Assembly (NCBI GenBank): GCA_037576195.1
Contig: CM075102.1
Coordinates: 186,001 to 250,000, forward strand
DNA length: 64,000 bases
Source: Phytoseiulus persimilis
Lineage: Eukaryota; Arthropoda; Arachnida; Mesostigmata; Phytoseiidae
Direction: 5' to 3'
The notes under the pieces are model-generated. The model worked only from the letters and a program-made list of their open reading frames with translations, searched no databases and was not told the DNA's origin. How positions within the stretch are numbered: the first letter of the stretch is position 1; every line of letters starts with the position of its first letter. Shown one piece after another: positions 39,322 through 51,600 of the stretch. Both the position numbers and the translations under genes were made by a program.

Positions 39322-40122
39322 ATGACTTCACATAAAACACCGGATAAGCGGCTTGGCATGTTCAAATCAAAAGGTGCCAACTGGAAGGATGTGCTTCGTT
39401 CTCAGAAGCTCCACCGCCTGAAGGTGAATCTCTCCTCCGTTTTATCAAATGATCAGTACACGATAGAAATTCAGAGGGAGCAACTGGGTATCAGACGAAG
39501 AGCTTCAACTAGCCTGCGTTGAGAGAATAAATCATCCCTCAGACAGTGCGCTCGAAGCGTATCGAGGAGTCGAGGCATTCTGCCCTCCGGAATATCCAGC
39601 TTGAGGACGATCTACAGCTGGAAGAGGATCTCCGTGGGGAGGAACTTGAACAAGAGTATCAACGAGGCTTGGATCAACTCTACGGCGAGGTTCGTTTTGC
39701 TGAAACACCGCGGAGCCTCCTCGATTTTCGAAGGCAGAATGGCTGTCCCTCGCTAAAGGCTAATCATTCCTTCGCAGTTCGACGCAGTTGATTGTCCTTG
39801 CCCGATCTGTGGGCAGGAAGTGCCAATTTTCGCAGGAGGCAATCAGCCCCGCACAGTTGAATGCAAAACTTGTGGATTCACAACGGAGTTAGGGTGGGAG
39901 GAGTTTCAAGAATGTATACGGGTGTCTTCACGTCAACACTCCGAAGGGGGTACGCGGAACTTTCAGAGTCGATTTCCTCAAGAATCACATTTGCGTCGAC
40001 TCGATCTGTTCATGATCGCCCAGTTCATTCCAGGTTGTCCCAACCAGGCCGAATTCATCACGTTCGAAGGAGAACTGTTCATCGCCTGCGAGGCCTGTGA
40101 TCATCTGGACGCCGCTCTGTGA
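39322..40122 (+). CDS. RPAIN: RPA-interacting protein (RPAIN/RIP)
   Basis: Four exons, 39322-39487, 39547-39689, 39778-39949 and 40034-40122, keep frame through introns of 59, 88 and 84 bp and encode 189 residues (human 219). The N-terminus has MFKSKGANWKDVLRSQKLHR, matching the family's WKEAFRQRCLERMR region. The middle is an acidic helix (LQLEEDLRGEELEQEYQRG). The C-terminal RIP zinc-binding domain carries CPCPICGQEVPIF, a second pair in CKTCGF, a Cys in GGCPNQAEF and a final CEACD. The family carries replication protein A into the nucleus through an importin and binds RPA by its C-terminal part. The start ATG has no upstream in-frame alternative with family likeness. Confidence 0.92.
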
Positions 40123-40250
40123 AGAAATGACTCGCACTTTTTGCGTAGATGTATACCCGCTATACTTCCAATGTGATATGTTTGCGTCGTCTAGGTCAAA
40201 CGTTTTGTTCAGAGATCCAAAAATTTTTCTACACAACACCTTGAAGTTGA

Positions 40251-40256
40251 CAATAA
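40251..40256 (+). promoter_or_regulatory. poly(A) signal AATAAA of RPAIN
   Basis: A canonical AATAAA lies 129 bp after the RPAIN stop codon, on the same strand. Confidence 0.6.
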
Positions 40257-41250
40257 ATGATTCCGTTCCCTATTGTCTCTCTGCTGCGAGTTCTTGAAGA
40301 GGCGACCTTGGAACGCTGGATTCGATGTGTAGGGTCGATCCTTTGTACAAACTTCGTAACCAAAAGTCCCCTGAGCATCTGATGAGGTCCGACTGCTCGG
40401 AGTAGTTGGTTCCCATCTGATGAGGGTCAGTCACGGACGAGCGTACTCAGCTTCTCCTCTCCACTTATTGTGGGAGTTGCGAACACCCGGGCCAGTAGCT
40501 GGGCTGCGACGCTACAAGGGTAGTCGGTTGGGTCGAAAGCGTGGAAACAGCTCCAGCAATGGCGAATAGGTCCTGTGGAGTAGTGAAGTCCGTGCCATGA
40601 AAAAATACAGAGCCCCTACTTGAGAGGTCTGAGGGCAAACGCGGATTGGATGAGCTCAACTCTCGTTGAATGGAAACGATGCGAACAGCTTTGGGGATCT
40701 AGATCACCCATATTGTAGGGTTGATGAAATCATGCTGGAATGCGGGAATGTTCACGGTGATTCATTCACTCGACTGTCCTGACTCGGTCTAGAAAACACC
40801 ATGTGCAACTTGGGGATGCCTCTCCAGCTGCCATCGCTAAAATTATGCTGTGAACTGAAGCGGGTTCCAGTAGGGCTGGAACAATGAATCGCACCTGAGG
40901 TGAGAACCAAGAACATGATCATTTATATTCCGTCAATATTCATCCAAAGAAGGAGTCGTTGACGTGGCGGACTCCCCCGGAGTCCTCTTTCTCCGGAGAT
41001 ATCTGAGGCTCAAAGGGGATCTGGCGTCTGATTCGGCGAGATCTGGCTCGGCTGACAGAGAAATCGTCATGAACTGAGATAGACTCGGTGTTTTCTCTCG
41101 TGGACTCGTGGATCCTCCCATCGACTTCAAATACTTAGTTTGCCTGCACCCGATCAGGCAGCAGCATAACCACGATTAACTCGATCCCATGAAAGGCAGT
41201 CATTGAATGTGCCGCAACCCCCGAGCTGAAGACTCAAGTGGGCGGCAAAA

Positions 41251-41442
41251 ATGTCTACCTACGCCAAGTGCTGCTCGAGATCTGGTGAACTGCTGCAGCT
41301 TGCCGTCGTCGGCTCTGGAGTGGCTCTTCTTGGAGATCACTACGTTCGGGGAACGACAAGAGTTTCCACCAGTGAAGTGTCCCTCGATTCTCATGGCTCG
41401 ACTGAGCTTTCGACCGCCGATCAACGTTTGCTGTTGAGTTAA
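41251..41442 (+). CDS. possible small ORF, 63 residues, unidentified
   Basis: The ATG sits in an A-rich start context (GGCAAAAATGT). The frame starts MSTYAKCCSRSGELLQ and contains the hydrophobic stretch LLQLAVVGSGVALLG, which could span or dip into a membrane, then a Ser/Thr-rich tail. I recognise no homologue, and such lengths are common by chance. It would be a single-exon gene on its own. Confidence 0.2.
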   Translation: MSTYAKCCSRSGELLQLAVVGSGVALLGDHYVRGTTRVSTSEVSLDSHGSTELSTADQRLLLS

Positions 41443-42381
41443 CTCCGCCGCTCCAAATTCACATGCAATTTTTCTTCATCAGCCTACGTTTGATCGGCCC
41501 TAGTCAGAAGTGAGGGAAGGAACTCCAGGTTCGCTCAGGCACACTCGTGATCCTGAACGAGAGAAAACTTGTGTCCCATGAGGACAGAAAATTCTATCAG
41601 ATTGTTTCTCGCAGGGGAAAACCTAGGTTTGTTGAGGTTAGGTCAGCTTAGCTTTCGACAGTCAAAGGATCAGGCCGCCGTCGTCGACAGTGTGTGCGCA
41701 GGAATCGAAAAAGTATCATCAATCGCCAGTATCGCCAGGTCAAAGGCAACTCGTGGACACCCTGTGTGCAGGTCCCTCTGCCTAGATGATCATGTGTTGA
41801 GCTTCGAAGTTATTCACTGTTCATCACCCATCGATCCATGGATTTGTGGGTGGATGAATGGATACATTGATGAACGATTCATCATTGCTGAGAAAACGAA
41901 CGAACTCAGCTATCAGAGACTCATTTATGCATCTCTCTTCATAGATAGATAGGGGGGAAAAAATATGAATGTCTGGACTTCCAAGCTCTGGTCATGACTC
42001 ATGAGGCTCCAAGTTCGGGAAGTCAAAATGCCTGATTGAGTGCCGTAGCGATTATGTCCGACTCGCGAATGCTCTATCCAATCATCGGAGCGTCACTACA
42101 CCCATCAGCCCAATCGAGTGTTTCTTTCCACTCAGTTTCATTCTGATCGCGACCAAGCCCCCTGATCGGCTCTCAGCCCGATTCCGATCGGGTCTTTACT
42201 CCACCGACTCAGCGTCGGTTTCCCGGCCGAGCGGCTACTTTTCCCGTGTCCTGGCCCTCTTTTGGAGAGCTCGCGACACTCCAATTTCGACAGCGATCGA
42301 AACTGAGAAACTGCCCTCACGAGCCAAGATCCTCTTGCTCCGTCATAGGATCTGATCCCGGATCACTCGACCCTCTCTTTC

Positions 42382-42404
42382 GAGATAGAGAGCGAGAGAG
42401 AGAG
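42382..42404. repeat. GA-rich simple repeat
   Basis: A purine run (GAGATAGAGAGCGAGAGAGA and a few more bases) in unassigned DNA. Runs of this type are GAGA-factor-like sites in insects; no function is shown here. Confidence 0.6.
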
Positions 42405-45400
42405 CACGAATCAGCTAGAGCCGTTGAAGATGCCAGCCGTACTTCCAGAGGATCCAGACCAGTGCTGCAAGCGCGCTCCTGGAGGGGGCGACGACGCTCG
42501 CTTAAAATCGTGCTCGTCCTGGCAGTAGATCAAGGGGGCCAATTATAGAATTACAAGGAAAACATTGACGTAGATTTTCCGGGAACGAGCTCGCGACCGT
42601 CAACGTTCAGCGAGGATCGGGATGAACGGATCCGAAAAAGCGGATCGCTGGCATGGAGCATGTACTCGAGAAGGTATGCGCACTTTTTCCAGTTCGGAAT
42701 CCGATGCATTTTCATGATCGGCGGTCATCGCTGTCCACTCTATCATTCGAATCCATGTGGTCCAATCGAGATCGTGGATCTTGGGATGGACCGGCCGCGG
42801 GGTCGGCGCTGAGACCGTGAGAAACCTGAGGTATTTTTGCGGAGGAGCTCCATTAATTGGACTCGAATAACAACTTACAGAAAACCCCTCAACAAACGGC
42901 GCCCGGTAGACTCCGGGACTGGCCTCCGGGGATTTTCCCTGAATCTTGAGCGAGGTGGCGCGGACTGCATGAGACCCCTCCACCCGAAGTTGGAGTCTCG
43001 AATATTCATCGACGCAACCGATGCGTCGTCCGTTGGGACTCCTGAGTGTTCTGGTTGAACATCCCGGTCGCCCAACCAAACTTAGATGAGTGGCTGGCTC
43101 AACGCTGCCGCCCCGGCCCACTCGGAAGGGATCCCACCACCGTCTCAGTGTTGGTCGGCGGCTCCCATCGCAAACCGGAAGGCTGCCTGTTCCACGGAGG
43201 CTGACCCGTTACTGCCTCCTAGACAATGCAGGCTCTGCTCTAGGCATGCGCATGTGGGCTCGAGAGTTGATCCGTGCGCTCCCTGTTGAAGGGAGCTTTC
43301 GCACGCTGCGAAATTATGGTCCCGCTCGCTGGTCAATAGACGGTGGCGCATTGGAAGTTCAACGAGGTATCCTCATCTCGTCCGATTCAGCCATCGAGGA
43401 ACGCTAGCCTCGTCGGCTCATGATGCGAATCCTCGATTATTTGGTTCGACTACGCCATCTCCCCGCGGATCCCTCTCCCTCGAGCAGTTTTAGAGCGGTT
43501 TTATCTTTATAGCCCCAAAGGCTCATACCCTAACCCTGACGCATCCGTCAATTTTTCTCGGTGCGTGAGCGGTGTGTTGTCGGAAGTTCTCGCTGCGAGC
43601 ATCAGGGTTTCGAGTCTCGGTCCGTTCCGACATCGCCCCATCTCAGGTGTCTGAGTTCGATGAAAGAGTCAGGATGGCGGCGAGTCAACGTGTCCGACGT
43701 TATTGGATGAGCTCTTGAGGAAGCTTCAGGCTCCTCCAGCTCGATAATCATCATCTCGGCTCCTCGGTGGCATCTCTGTTCGCTCTGAGCAAGCGAGCGA
43801 AAAAGACTCATTCAAAAGAAACCGTGAACGATATTCCGTCGAGGTAATTGAGGTTCCGTGGCGTTGTGACCGAACGCTGGTCGCAACAGTCCCACTCTTG
43901 ATGGCGTGTTTTAGATTTTCTGTAACGCCATCACCACGGCGTCCTTCTCTCTCAGAGCTGTTCAGGATCACGACTCTTCTGTGCGGACGCTTTCACGCTG
44001 AAGCGATCCGCTGGTCCGAAACTGATTCTCGCTGATTCCGTCGGGAGCGGACACGGGGGAAAACACCCGGTCCGAGCTGCTGGCCACCAGAAAAATCATC
44101 TCATCCGACCAGACGACACTCGACCGCACCGAAGAGTTCAGCGTTGCTCGTTTCGTTTCTGATGCCCTCTCCCTGGCCAGCGTCTACCTGTGCGCCGCAT
44201 CAGAAGTGCAGCAGATGCAACAGTTCGTCACAGACAAAAACACAATACAGAAGTGATTCGGAAGACGTCCAAAGCCTCGACGATCGCCCGAAAAAGGTGT
44301 GATTCCCGCGTGCGCGACCAGAATTCGGAGCCGATCTGACTTCGGTCCCGGTGTGCCCTCCATATCGGTTAACCACCGTCTCCAGGTGGTCGCAGGTCGT
44401 CGAAGCGATTAGCGAACATGGCTCACAATCGAGCAGTTCGCTACCTACGACGCCGTTGCGAGTTTATTGATCCTTCGATTTAGCTTGGTGACCAAAGTGC
44501 TGCTACTTCTCGTCGATGAGTCCCCGGTCCCGCTTCACGTGTCGCATTGCCTGCCGACCGCAGTGTTCCGAACTAAGTTTTCGAGAATCTAGCTCGGTGC
44601 GGCGGGGCGCACTCTCGACAAATCGGTTCCGATCGATCCTGGTGGATGGGTTCGATGAGCCGTCGGAGCTTTCCGTCCACGGTCATTCTGGGAAGAGGGC
44701 TCCTCGCAGCTCCCCCGAATCCAGATTGGTATCGAGTCCCATGCGCGGCGAGCTCCTCCGGCTGCTCGAGGTTTGCGGCAAACATGACTGCTTTCAAGGA
44801 GACGACAATCCCGCTGATTTTGCCCGCAAAGCTCCACCGAGCCATTTGTTTCCGTTCCCGTCGCGCGTTGTTGCTCGGCTGCTGCTGCTGCTGTATTGGT
44901 CCAGCTGTGGAGCGAGCGATTTGACGCGATGAAGCAGAATGCTTCTGTTACGTTTGAGCTGGCTCAGACTGAGGCTGTTGGTAGATGGAAGTTCGTCAAT
45001 TTCTCGAACTCTCCCGCATCCAGCCCCAAATCGGTGTTCGAGTCGCTGACCGAACGGCCGTTCGGAAGTTATGTCGCTCTATGAGGACTGTGGCTCCCGC
45101 GGGGGAGAAATCCTGGTCGAGGGTCACCACAACGAATCGTATCCGAATCGGTCTCGCTCGCTCCTTGATTTGCTGTGATCTCCTTCTGAGAGGTTCAATA
45201 TCTCACGCGCACGTTCCGGTGGACATTCCCCAAGTTTGTGGATCGCTCTTGCGGCTCTGCGCGCAGAACGAGATCACCTTGGACTTGAATGGGAATTCGA
45301 TCATCACGCTATCTTTGAGTGGCGTTTTTTTGTTTGTTGTCTGTAGGGAGGTGTGCCTCAGGAGTCGGAGTCAGAAACTATGAATGTCAGCTGGGCCTTG

Positions 45401-45617
45401 AATATTCATTTAGCAAAAACCAATTCAATGTCTTTTCCCTATCTTCGCAGGATTTCGCTTTGGTGATGAGGTGAACATGGTGGTGCTGGATTCGGTGCTT
45501 TGTAGGTGACTGATTAATTGACTGTGGAATTGTACTGCAGCTGCTGAAGTGAGCTTCTCAACAGACAGAAAACAATCGGGCGAAACAAAAAACACAACAA
45601 AACTCTTTTGGTGGAGG

Positions 45618-48600
45618 ATGGAACACCCTCGATATGCTGTGCTTTTGTGGGCGGTGACAGCAGGATCTCAGGCAGATTCGTTGGGATCGGACGAAACTGA
45701 TACTGTTGCTTTGGGCTGGAGCGTTCTCGATCTCTCTAACAGCAAGGTATGCTTGAACACGCATGACAACTAGGGTCACAAATCCGAAGATATTGTAACT
45801 TGAAGTTTCAGGAGGCCTATATAGGTACCCATACCTGCAGGTGCGGGGAAATAGACTCATTAGGTTAAGGAGAAGATGCACAGTTTGAGTCCTCGGAAAA
45901 CGGATGCTCTCCTTAACTGTTCCCCCATCATACATATTCGAACCGATGGATTTTGTTCGTTTGTATAACGGGTCAACCGAACCTCCGAAAGGCTGGCTGT
46001 CGAAGAGAGTCTGATCGGATGCGCCACTTATGCGCCGATCTCTCTCGGGCAGATATTTTCCTCCAGCATTATCCGCTCGGAGAACGGGAAGCTCCTCCTC
46101 CGGCGCAGAGCCAGAGCCATGTGACCAGGCGTATTCATGTTCTTCGATTAATTTCTCGTCTGGGGCATGCGGACCACTCGGAGAATCAAGGTCATGAGCT
46201 GGGTTTGAGAGAGGTAGCTTCAAGCAGTGTCCGGAAATTGGATATTGCATCCGTCAAGTCCCCTGGTTTGAAGATTCGCACCTGGAATTCAGTAGAATTC
46301 GGCGCTGCTCGCTGTGGTCAGAGACTGAGGGCAGAGGCTGGGTGGAAGTGAGCTGCTCGAAAACTACATGGAGCGGAAGGAAAACTTCATGCCGTAGCCA
46401 TTCACACAGGTCTTGAAGACTCCAGCTACGTAGCGAGCGGATCTCATTCCACGGGGATCATTTATGTTCGGAGACTCTTTCTCGTTTTTGCATTCTGTCA
46501 TCAGAGGGTGCATCGACCCCTCACGTTGGCTGGACATCGGGAGAAGAGGGAGGAAACTCAGCCGAGCAGCACAAGCCGGCGAACGAAGCAACCAGCCGAC
46601 CGAGCGAGCAGCGAAAGAGCGAGCGAAACTGGCAAAATGAGCGGAGCGAGCCGTTCGCGAACTGCTGGCCAACGAAAGGCAGCGAAGGAAGCTGAAGAGA
46701 GCGACCGAACGCAACACAGAAAACAGAACAGCGTAGACCAGTCGCCGTCGCAGACCGAACACCCCATGAGCAGAAGAAAACTTGAAAGAGAGGCCGGACG
46801 ATGACTTCGTCGTGTTGTTGGCCTCCGCAACTTTCTTCATGCCATCATTTTTCCTGTTGGGAACCACCAGATGAGCAGCGGAGCGGGTGCTCACCGGAAT
46901 ATTAATTTTAGATTCTCGTCGGGGAAAAGAGCCGGCCTTGCCTGAGTTCCGTCCCGGCAGACAGGAGTTCGATACCAACGTACGGGCGGAACTTCAGCTA
47001 TCCTGTCCGTTCCGTCTTGAGCTGGATCAGGGAATAATTCGGGGACGAACTCGGAGCCTGTCACTTCTCGATGGAAAATGCAGCTGACTGACATTTTGTG
47101 GGTTGTGCTATCCGCTTGATGCCGAACACGGGCAAATGCTCCGTCCCCGATTGAGCAGTCAACAACCTTCTCCCTTCTGATCTTCACGTGGACCTCTGCT
47201 TTCACACGGCTGGCTTTGATGCCTCCAGTTGAGCTTCCGATGCAAATCGGTTCCCAACCTCTCCGCGGATTGCATCACCTGGCTGTGCGAGCGAGTTATG
47301 GATATGAGTGAGCAATCATTCCCTGGATTCAGGTGCCCACTCCAGCCCTTGTGCACAATGTCCGATGTTCGAAGTCCCTGCCAGTGTGTCCGACTGATTC
47401 CGCACGGGACACGCGGCTGATCTCCCGTGAATGAGGCGAAATTCCAAGAACCAGAAGGATCCACAAGTTCTGTGACATCAACCGTGCCGAACTTGATCGT
47501 TCCTCACCAGATCGTCATCATCGTCCCCTCTCACTCACAGTTGAAGCTCGTAAAAAGGACTCGGTTCGCCTGTCCAGAAGAGTTCATTGACCGGACCAGA
47601 ATACCGTTCAAGGACTCATCTCGGCGATTCCACCTGGATTTTAGCCAGCGGAACTATGAAGCTCATTCCATGTTTCTGATTTTGCTGTAATTGAAGTCGA
47701 GAGTTCGAAACTTCTCATCGAGCGATACATAGAAACTTTCCCTCATTCTGAACCAGCGAGGTCCTTGATATCCTCTAAGTTTGTGAAGCTTCTGTCCATT
47801 CAACAGCAGGCGAATGGGTTAACACAAAAAGAATCAGTCTACTCGTCTATTTTGGCGGGAAAACGCCTTCGAGTTCACCCGAGAGGGCACACGAGAGGTA
47901 GTGCGCTGTCTGCGAGTAACGCCGGGTGTGATTCGAGGGAGCAGCCAGGATATCGGGAGGGGCGGACAACAGATGTTTTGCCCCACCGCATAGTGCTATC
48001 GACTCCCCGGAGTTCCCGAACTTTTCTCCTTGTCAAACCTCTGGAGACGCTCCTTTTCTCTCTGGAAACCCTGTCGGAGTCTATTCTGCCTTCGGATCTT
48101 TCCCAAGCAGAGAAGAATGCTGCGTTGGGCATGGATTGGAGGATAAACATCGAATGGGGGTCGGTCACTAGCCGCGGAGAGAAATGGATGAGAATGCATT
48201 GTGGAAAGCATTGTCATTCTGCGATTCATGGCACTGTTACCTTGGGGTTCCTGTGCCAATGGTGAAATCAATATTATAACAATATAGCGCTTATTATCGC
48301 ACTCGTTCGATCGCATAAAGCAATTAACTCTCCGACGGAAGAGGAATTGTGATGAACCACCACGTTCGTCATGTCAGTTTCCCAGAATCGCTTTCGCAAA
48401 GACATTGTCGCACGGGGAACTGAGGAAAATCCTCTGTGAGGCTTTGTCTCCATAGTATTAGTCTGAGAGCGCTCTCGTTAAGAGTTCACGTCGGTCAGGT
48501 AGTCGATCAGACGCGGCCCTTGCTGAGAGTCCTCTTTCTTCGCGATGTTTTTGATAGTTACGCTCCTTCCGCCGCATGGGCCACGGTTTCTCCCGAGCGA

Positions 48601-51600
48601 GCTCCAGTGTTTGGAACGCGTTGGTGAGCGCCCCTGTGCTCCGATGTCCAAAGTGTTGCCATGGATGAAGTCGGGTGGCGTCCAATAGAAAATGACGTTC
48701 GATGCTAGTTTCAGTGAGCATGCCGAGGGAAGGGAATGAAGGTTTTGGGATGGTTGAGACGTAGTTTGGGGGAAAAATAAGAGGCTGACTCCCGATCCTC
48801 TTCCATTTGCAGGTCATACTCTCTCAGGTGGATTACGTCAAACCACAGACTGTCGATATAAATGACAACGTACAGCTCAGTGACGAATGTCGGGAAAGCA
48901 ACGTAACTGAGGAAAACGTCAGAGAAGCCAGATCTCTAGAACAGGTGATTTTTGGGAGCAACTGCTTGAGAGAGAACTTCGCAACAGATTCCCGAAAGAG
49001 AGCTAACGTGATTCTGGATTCGGTTCGCGCGCTCGGGACTTCTAGCGACTGGAGCGCCACACCTGAAAGGCCTCTTTCCTTTGACGCAAGGGAATTTCTA
49101 GCGGGCGAAGTTTATGGGGACGCAAAACGGTCGGGAGGATCGATTAAGCTCGAGCGATAACGAGAGTTTTTTCCCTCATGTTTTCTCCCAAGAACCCATA
49201 TTGAAATACTGAGCTTGAATAACAATTCAGGTGATCGAAGAATTCATCGGACTTATTGAGAGTCGCCACGATTGTAAGCACCCCACTGATTTCCAACTCA
49301 TCACGGATGGACAGTTGCATCTGAGACAGGTGAGGCGGACGCTGCGTTTCGGGAACTACTACCTGGTTACCATGAGAGCCCGGAATCAGTAAAGATCCGA
49401 GACGAGCTAAAAACTGTCCGCGTCCGTCTCCATAGGTTCTTCACCCAGAGGCGATCCGTCACCGTGTGCAACTGCCGAGCTGTTTCTTTTCATTCTTTGA
49501 TCTCAGGAAAGAGTTCTCGCGTTTCTACAATGCAGAGACTCCGAACAGCATCGCAGATATCCTCAATTGTGAGTTGGACCTGCGAACGAACATACTTTTC
49601 ATTCAACTCCAGATCTCAGTGTCATACATATGTACTGTGAGTTTCAAGATCGTAGAGACCCAAGTCGGCGGACGCCCATCAATCTGTGGATGCTACGGTC
49701 GATGAGGAAAGCCTGAGCTTCCACGCGGTGATTTTGATCGTTTCCGGGGTTGTGCATGATCAGAGATGTGATGATCGAAACGAACAGCAACCCCGGATAC
49801 GACCGGCCTCGGAAACTATTTCCCGCCTACGTGGTCTCACTGCTCCCAAATGGTTATCGATTTTTCTCGACTTCACTCCTGGAACGGCCGAGAACACACT
49901 CGCGCGGTAGCACGCTCGGAGTCGTCTGTGATAGTTTTCTCACCCTCTTCATTCCCGGTTCAGACCTCTCGCTCGAAGCCGACGGAAGTGCAGAATTCAT
50001 ACCTCGCCAACTTCAGAACATGGCACAAATTGTATGCCGTATGCTCAGCGACGGTAGGTTGAGCTTGGGCTCCGGATGCGTCCGTCGAGTGCCTCTTTTT
50101 TGTCCACATGCATTCAACTTGCTTCATTTTCAATTGTTTCGATTCGCAGGGCATAAGTTCGCGGAACCAGAGAACATACTCCGTCGATTGGAGCCTGGAT
50201 TATGGTATTTGAAGTTTCCGTTCGCTAGTTTCCACCGATTTTCGAACATACTCAGGATTGCACGGCTCAGAGCGTTCATTGAATTTACAGTTCTAAGAGC
50301 GAAACGATAGATAGCGGCTGCGTCGCTCGAGCGAGAGGTCTCCCATGGCAGAGCTCCGATCAGGATATCGCGAACTTCTTCCGGGGACTCAACATCGTCA
50401 AGTAAGCGATTCTGGCCGACGGCGATCTCGAAGAATGAGGAGGCGATTTAGACGCGCCTCCTTCTCGAAATTCAACGAACTCTTCGACTTTCAAAGGGGT
50501 GGAGTTGCGCTCTGTCTGACGGCCATGGGACGCCGGAACGGCGAAGCGCTCATCCGCTTCGAGAGCCAGGAGCACAGGGATCTGGCACTGAAGCGACACC
50601 GGCATCACATCGGACAGCGATACATCGAAGTTTACAGAGCGAACGGTGAAGACTTCCTAAACGTCGCTGGCTGTAAGTCCAGAGCTTTAGTCTCGAGTTT
50701 CACAGAGAGTCACGAGAGGCCGTGTGCGGGACGTATCGGAGACCATCGAGAAGATCCCCTCGACAAAGTATCAACGGAGCTCGAATGTTCGAAGTTGCTC
50801 AGAGTTTGAATCCCTGCGTTCGGCGACGAAGTCGGTTCTGCTGAGGATTGATGCTATCAGTTTCCGGGCCGTATCCCAGCCAACCGCACGACATCAAGGC
50901 TCCGCTCACGATATTCGATAAGATCGGAGAGCCCCCACTCGCTGTGCTTGGCGAGCCACTCAGAGTGATCAGAACACGCGGTTTTGCCCGTCGCCCTCGA
51001 ACCCGTTCACGCGGAGTTGAGTCTCCTCGAAACCGGTGCAGCCTGATTCCGGTTGGCCAGCGAATCGAGTCGCCTGTTCACCAGAACGATGACTTTCGCC
51101 GGTCGCCCCGGTTCCTCCACAAAGAATTCTAGTGCATATCAAGTCGCGGTGCTCTGGCGACTGGACCAATCGTCGTGACCCCGCTGTCTGTGTCCTCAGT
51201 CCGGGCATCCGGCGACGGGTCCGCTCTCGAGTTCGGAATCGGCCCTTTGCACTCGACGCTCGCAGGGGGTGGTGCTGTCATCCTCAGCGCCTACAAAGTG
51301 CTGGACAATCGTACGATACGAACGGAGTGGCGCCTGATGTTTTTCCAGCCCCGGAGCGCAGCTCGCTCCGGAACCTCTGGGCCGGACTGGCGGGGTTCGC
51401 CCTCGGTTGTTTGCGGCTCGTGATCGAATATCAGGCGGCTCCTTGCCGTTGCCAGCGTTTTCTCCTCCGTTGCTGGTCGGCCGCCGCCGTATCAGTTTAT
51501 CTCGAGTGCTATCTTCTCCCGCACCACTTCCTCTCACTCGGTCGGTCGAGTACCTGGCCGGTTGCTGCGCAAGAACGGTCCAGGCACAACTGTTTAAAGA

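Larger units (their letters stand above)
40257..45617. other. intergenic DNA between RPAIN and ESRP, unassigned coding-like segments
   Basis: No family is recognisable. Coding-like pieces are a 63-codon frame at 41251-41442, a minus-strand frame at 42600-43121 without ATG, and an open segment at 44041-44256. None links to another exon with confidence. A GA-rich run lies at 42382-42404 and an ATAG repeat at 41941-41952. The ESRP promoter and 5' UTR must lie in the right-hand part. Confidence 0.45.

Noticed and set aside
33832..41311. An 18-base word GGCAAGCTGCAGCAGTTC at about 33834 and, inverted, at about 41290, considered as a dispersed repeat
   Set aside because: Similarity stops at the edges of the word; a shared word of this length can arise by chance in 64 kb.
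46508..46804. Basic Ser/Arg/Gln-rich frame in ESRP intron 1, considered as an alternative ESRP exon
   Set aside because: No splice donor follows it in a usable phase; the strand is simply purine-rich.
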